From NCBI RefSeq assembly GCF_945869175.1, contig NZ_CAMBNZ010000022.1, positions 1-33,800 on the forward strand: 33,800 bases of DNA, given 5' to 3'. Below the pieces are notes generated by a model. It saw nothing but the letters and a program-made list of their open reading frames with translations. It was not told the origin of the DNA and did not search any database. Shown here piece by piece: positions 33,041 through 33,800 of this stretch. Within the stretch, counting starts at the first letter, position 1. Each line of letters begins with the position of its first letter. Made by a program: the position numbers and the translations under genes. Source of the stretch: Limnohabitans sp. Rim8 (GTDB taxonomy: Bacteria; Pseudomonadota; Gammaproteobacteria; Burkholderiales; Burkholderiaceae_C).

Positions 33041-33706
33041 ATGAAAGTCAGCGATCAAATCCGTTTGCACTTGGAAGAAGCCATTTCCAAAGGTGATTTG
33101 CTGCCTGGGGACCCGATCGATGAAGTGGCTTTGTCCGAGCGTTTTGGTGTATCTAAAACACCGATTCGCGAGGCGCTCATCCAGTTGCAGGCCCAAGGCT
33201 GGGTCGGCAACATGCCCCGGGGCGGCAGCACCGTGGCCAAGATGAATTTGCAGCAACTGCTTAGCCTCTGGGAGCTTTTGGCCGAACTGGAGGCTGTGGC
33301 GGTGCGACTGGCCTGCGAGCGCATGCCTGAGGAAGACCTGCAAAAGTTGTTTGTATTGCACGAAGAAAGCCGTTTGGTGGCCGGGGCCGAGGACCTGCAG
33401 GGTTGGCAAAAGCTCAATTTGGCGTTTCATGAGCTCATTTATCAAGGCACACGCAACCCGTTTTTACGGCAAGAAGTCTTGCGCATCCGTTTTCGCACAG
33501 GCGTTTACCGCCGCCACGCCTTCGGTGCCTTGGGCCGTTTGCAGGCCTCGTTTGAGCAGCATGAACTGATTGTTCAGGCGCTGCACGCGCGCGATGCCGA
33601 TGCGGCCGTTGTGTCGATGCGTGACCACATGCGCCCAGGGCGGGATGCCAAAAGTTTGAACGACTTCATCCTCAATTTGCCCACAGATTTGCTGGCATCG
33701 CAGTGA
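33041..33706 (+). CDS. GntR family transcriptional regulator, FCD (FadR-type) subfamily
   Basis: A 221-residue DNA-binding regulator. Residues 1-68 form the winged helix (EVALSERFGVSKTPIREALIQ is the recognition part, GNMPRGGSTVAK the wing). Residues 75-215 form the all-helical FCD ligand domain, with the probable metal or ligand residues Asn126/His130 (N replaces the usual Asp), His174 and His196. It is divergent from the CoA-transferase gene, the classic position for control of a catabolic cluster, usually as a repressor released by a pathway carboxylic acid. The ATG at 33041 is preceded by a weak AGAAG. Confidence 0.93.
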   Translation: MKVSDQIRLHLEEAISKGDLLPGDPIDEVALSERFGVSKTPIREALIQLQAQGWVGNMPRGGSTVAKMNLQQLLSLWELLAELEAVAVRLACERMPEEDLQKLFVLHEESRLVAGAEDLQGWQKLNLAFHELIYQGTRNPFLRQEVLRIRFRTGVYRRHAFGALGRLQASFEQHELIVQALHARDADAAVVSMRDHMRPGRDAKSLNDFILNLPTDLLASQ

Positions 33707-33729
33707 AGCGCCGCGCGTGGGGTGCCGCT

Positions 33730-33735
33730 TAAAAT
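33730..33735 (+). promoter_or_regulatory. Possible -10 element of pyrF
   Basis: TAAAAT lies only six bases before the pyrF ATG. If it is the -10, transcription would start at or near the ATG and the message would be nearly leaderless. No good -35 is visible. Confidence 0.3.
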
Positions 33736-33741
33736 CTTGCC

Positions 33742-33800
33742 ATGACCTTTCTCGACATGCTGCGCGCCGCCGAGCGCCAAAACGGCTCCATGCTTTGCGT
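33742..33800 (+). CDS. pyrF: Orotidine 5'-phosphate decarboxylase (first 20 codons)
   Basis: The last 59 bases encode MTFLDMLRAAERQNGSMLC and the first two bases of a Val codon, matching the N-terminus of the long PyrF type found in Burkholderiales (MTF-D-LR-A---N-S-LCVGLDP). PyrF removes CO2 from OMP to make UMP in pyrimidine synthesis. The gene runs off the window. It is too short for most gene finders, and the call rests on these residues alone, 35 bases after gntR. Confidence 0.75.
   Translation, partial: MTFLDMLRAAERQNGSMLC

Noticed and set aside
1-33800. CRISPR arrays, tRNA/rRNA genes, insertion sequences, phage genes
   Set aside because: No regularly spaced repeats, cloverleaf-like sequence, transposase motifs or phage proteins were found on either strand.

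Overview
The window looks like a chromosomal segment of a betaproteobacterium of the order Burkholderiales, most likely family Comamonadaceae (Limnohabitans- or Rhodoferax-like). This is inferred from the GC-rich codon use, the gene order pgk ... pyk, fba, purC, purE, purK, tsaC/sua5, and the sequence character of SecF, Fmt and the Calvin-type class II aldolase. No ribosomal RNA, tRNA, CRISPR array, insertion sequence or phage gene is visible. Coding density is high and no gene-free stretch exceeds about 255 bases.

Left part (1-22.1 kb), housekeeping. The 3' end of secF and a terminator are followed by dprA on the minus strand. Diverging from it is def-fmt-azlC-azlD, in which fmt, azlC and azlD are translationally coupled. 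Next come pgk, a minus-strand membrane fatty acid desaturase, pyk and fba (three glycolytic genes in about 5 kb), then purC. After a small unknown membrane protein and a CnoX-type thioredoxin/TPR chaperone come purE-purK-tsaC. PurK, PurE and PurC catalyse three consecutive steps of purine synthesis. A minus-strand lipase-like lipoprotein, a SemiSWEET sugar transporter and a PBP4-type peptidase follow. On the plus strand a coupled run carries an EamA transporter, tsaB, rimI and a divergent family-4 uracil-DNA glycosylase. TsaC and TsaB both belong to t6A tRNA modification.

Right part (22.1-33.7 kb), accessory catabolism. An EamA transporter and an amidase run rightward and collide, with a 55-base overlap of coding sequence, with a long leftward gene series. 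That series starts at a GntR/FCD regulator (divergent): CaiB/BaiF CoA-transferase, a frameshifted enoyl-CoA hydratase-like gene, an ABC importer of the sulfonate/nitrate/taurine type (binding protein, permease, ATPase), a PuuE-like polysaccharide-deacetylase-family hydrolase, a short-chain dehydrogenase-like protein whose catalytic Tyr/Lys are replaced, an intact enoyl-CoA hydratase and an MmgE/PrpD protein. I read this as a regulated uptake and CoA-thioester degradation pathway for a small organic, possibly nitrogen-containing, acid or cyclic amide. The substrate cannot be told from sequence. The window ends in the first 20 codons of pyrF.

Most interesting signals: the catabolic cluster itself; the 4-base tandem duplication (GCGT) that breaks its second hydratase; the SDR with a GSAAN sequence where YxxxK should be; the UDG with a degenerate GEAPG motif but all Fe-S cysteines; a perfect 20-base palindrome inside the cluster; a palindrome sitting on the probable promoter of the lipase gene; and a near-identical promoter-like block in front of fba and purE.
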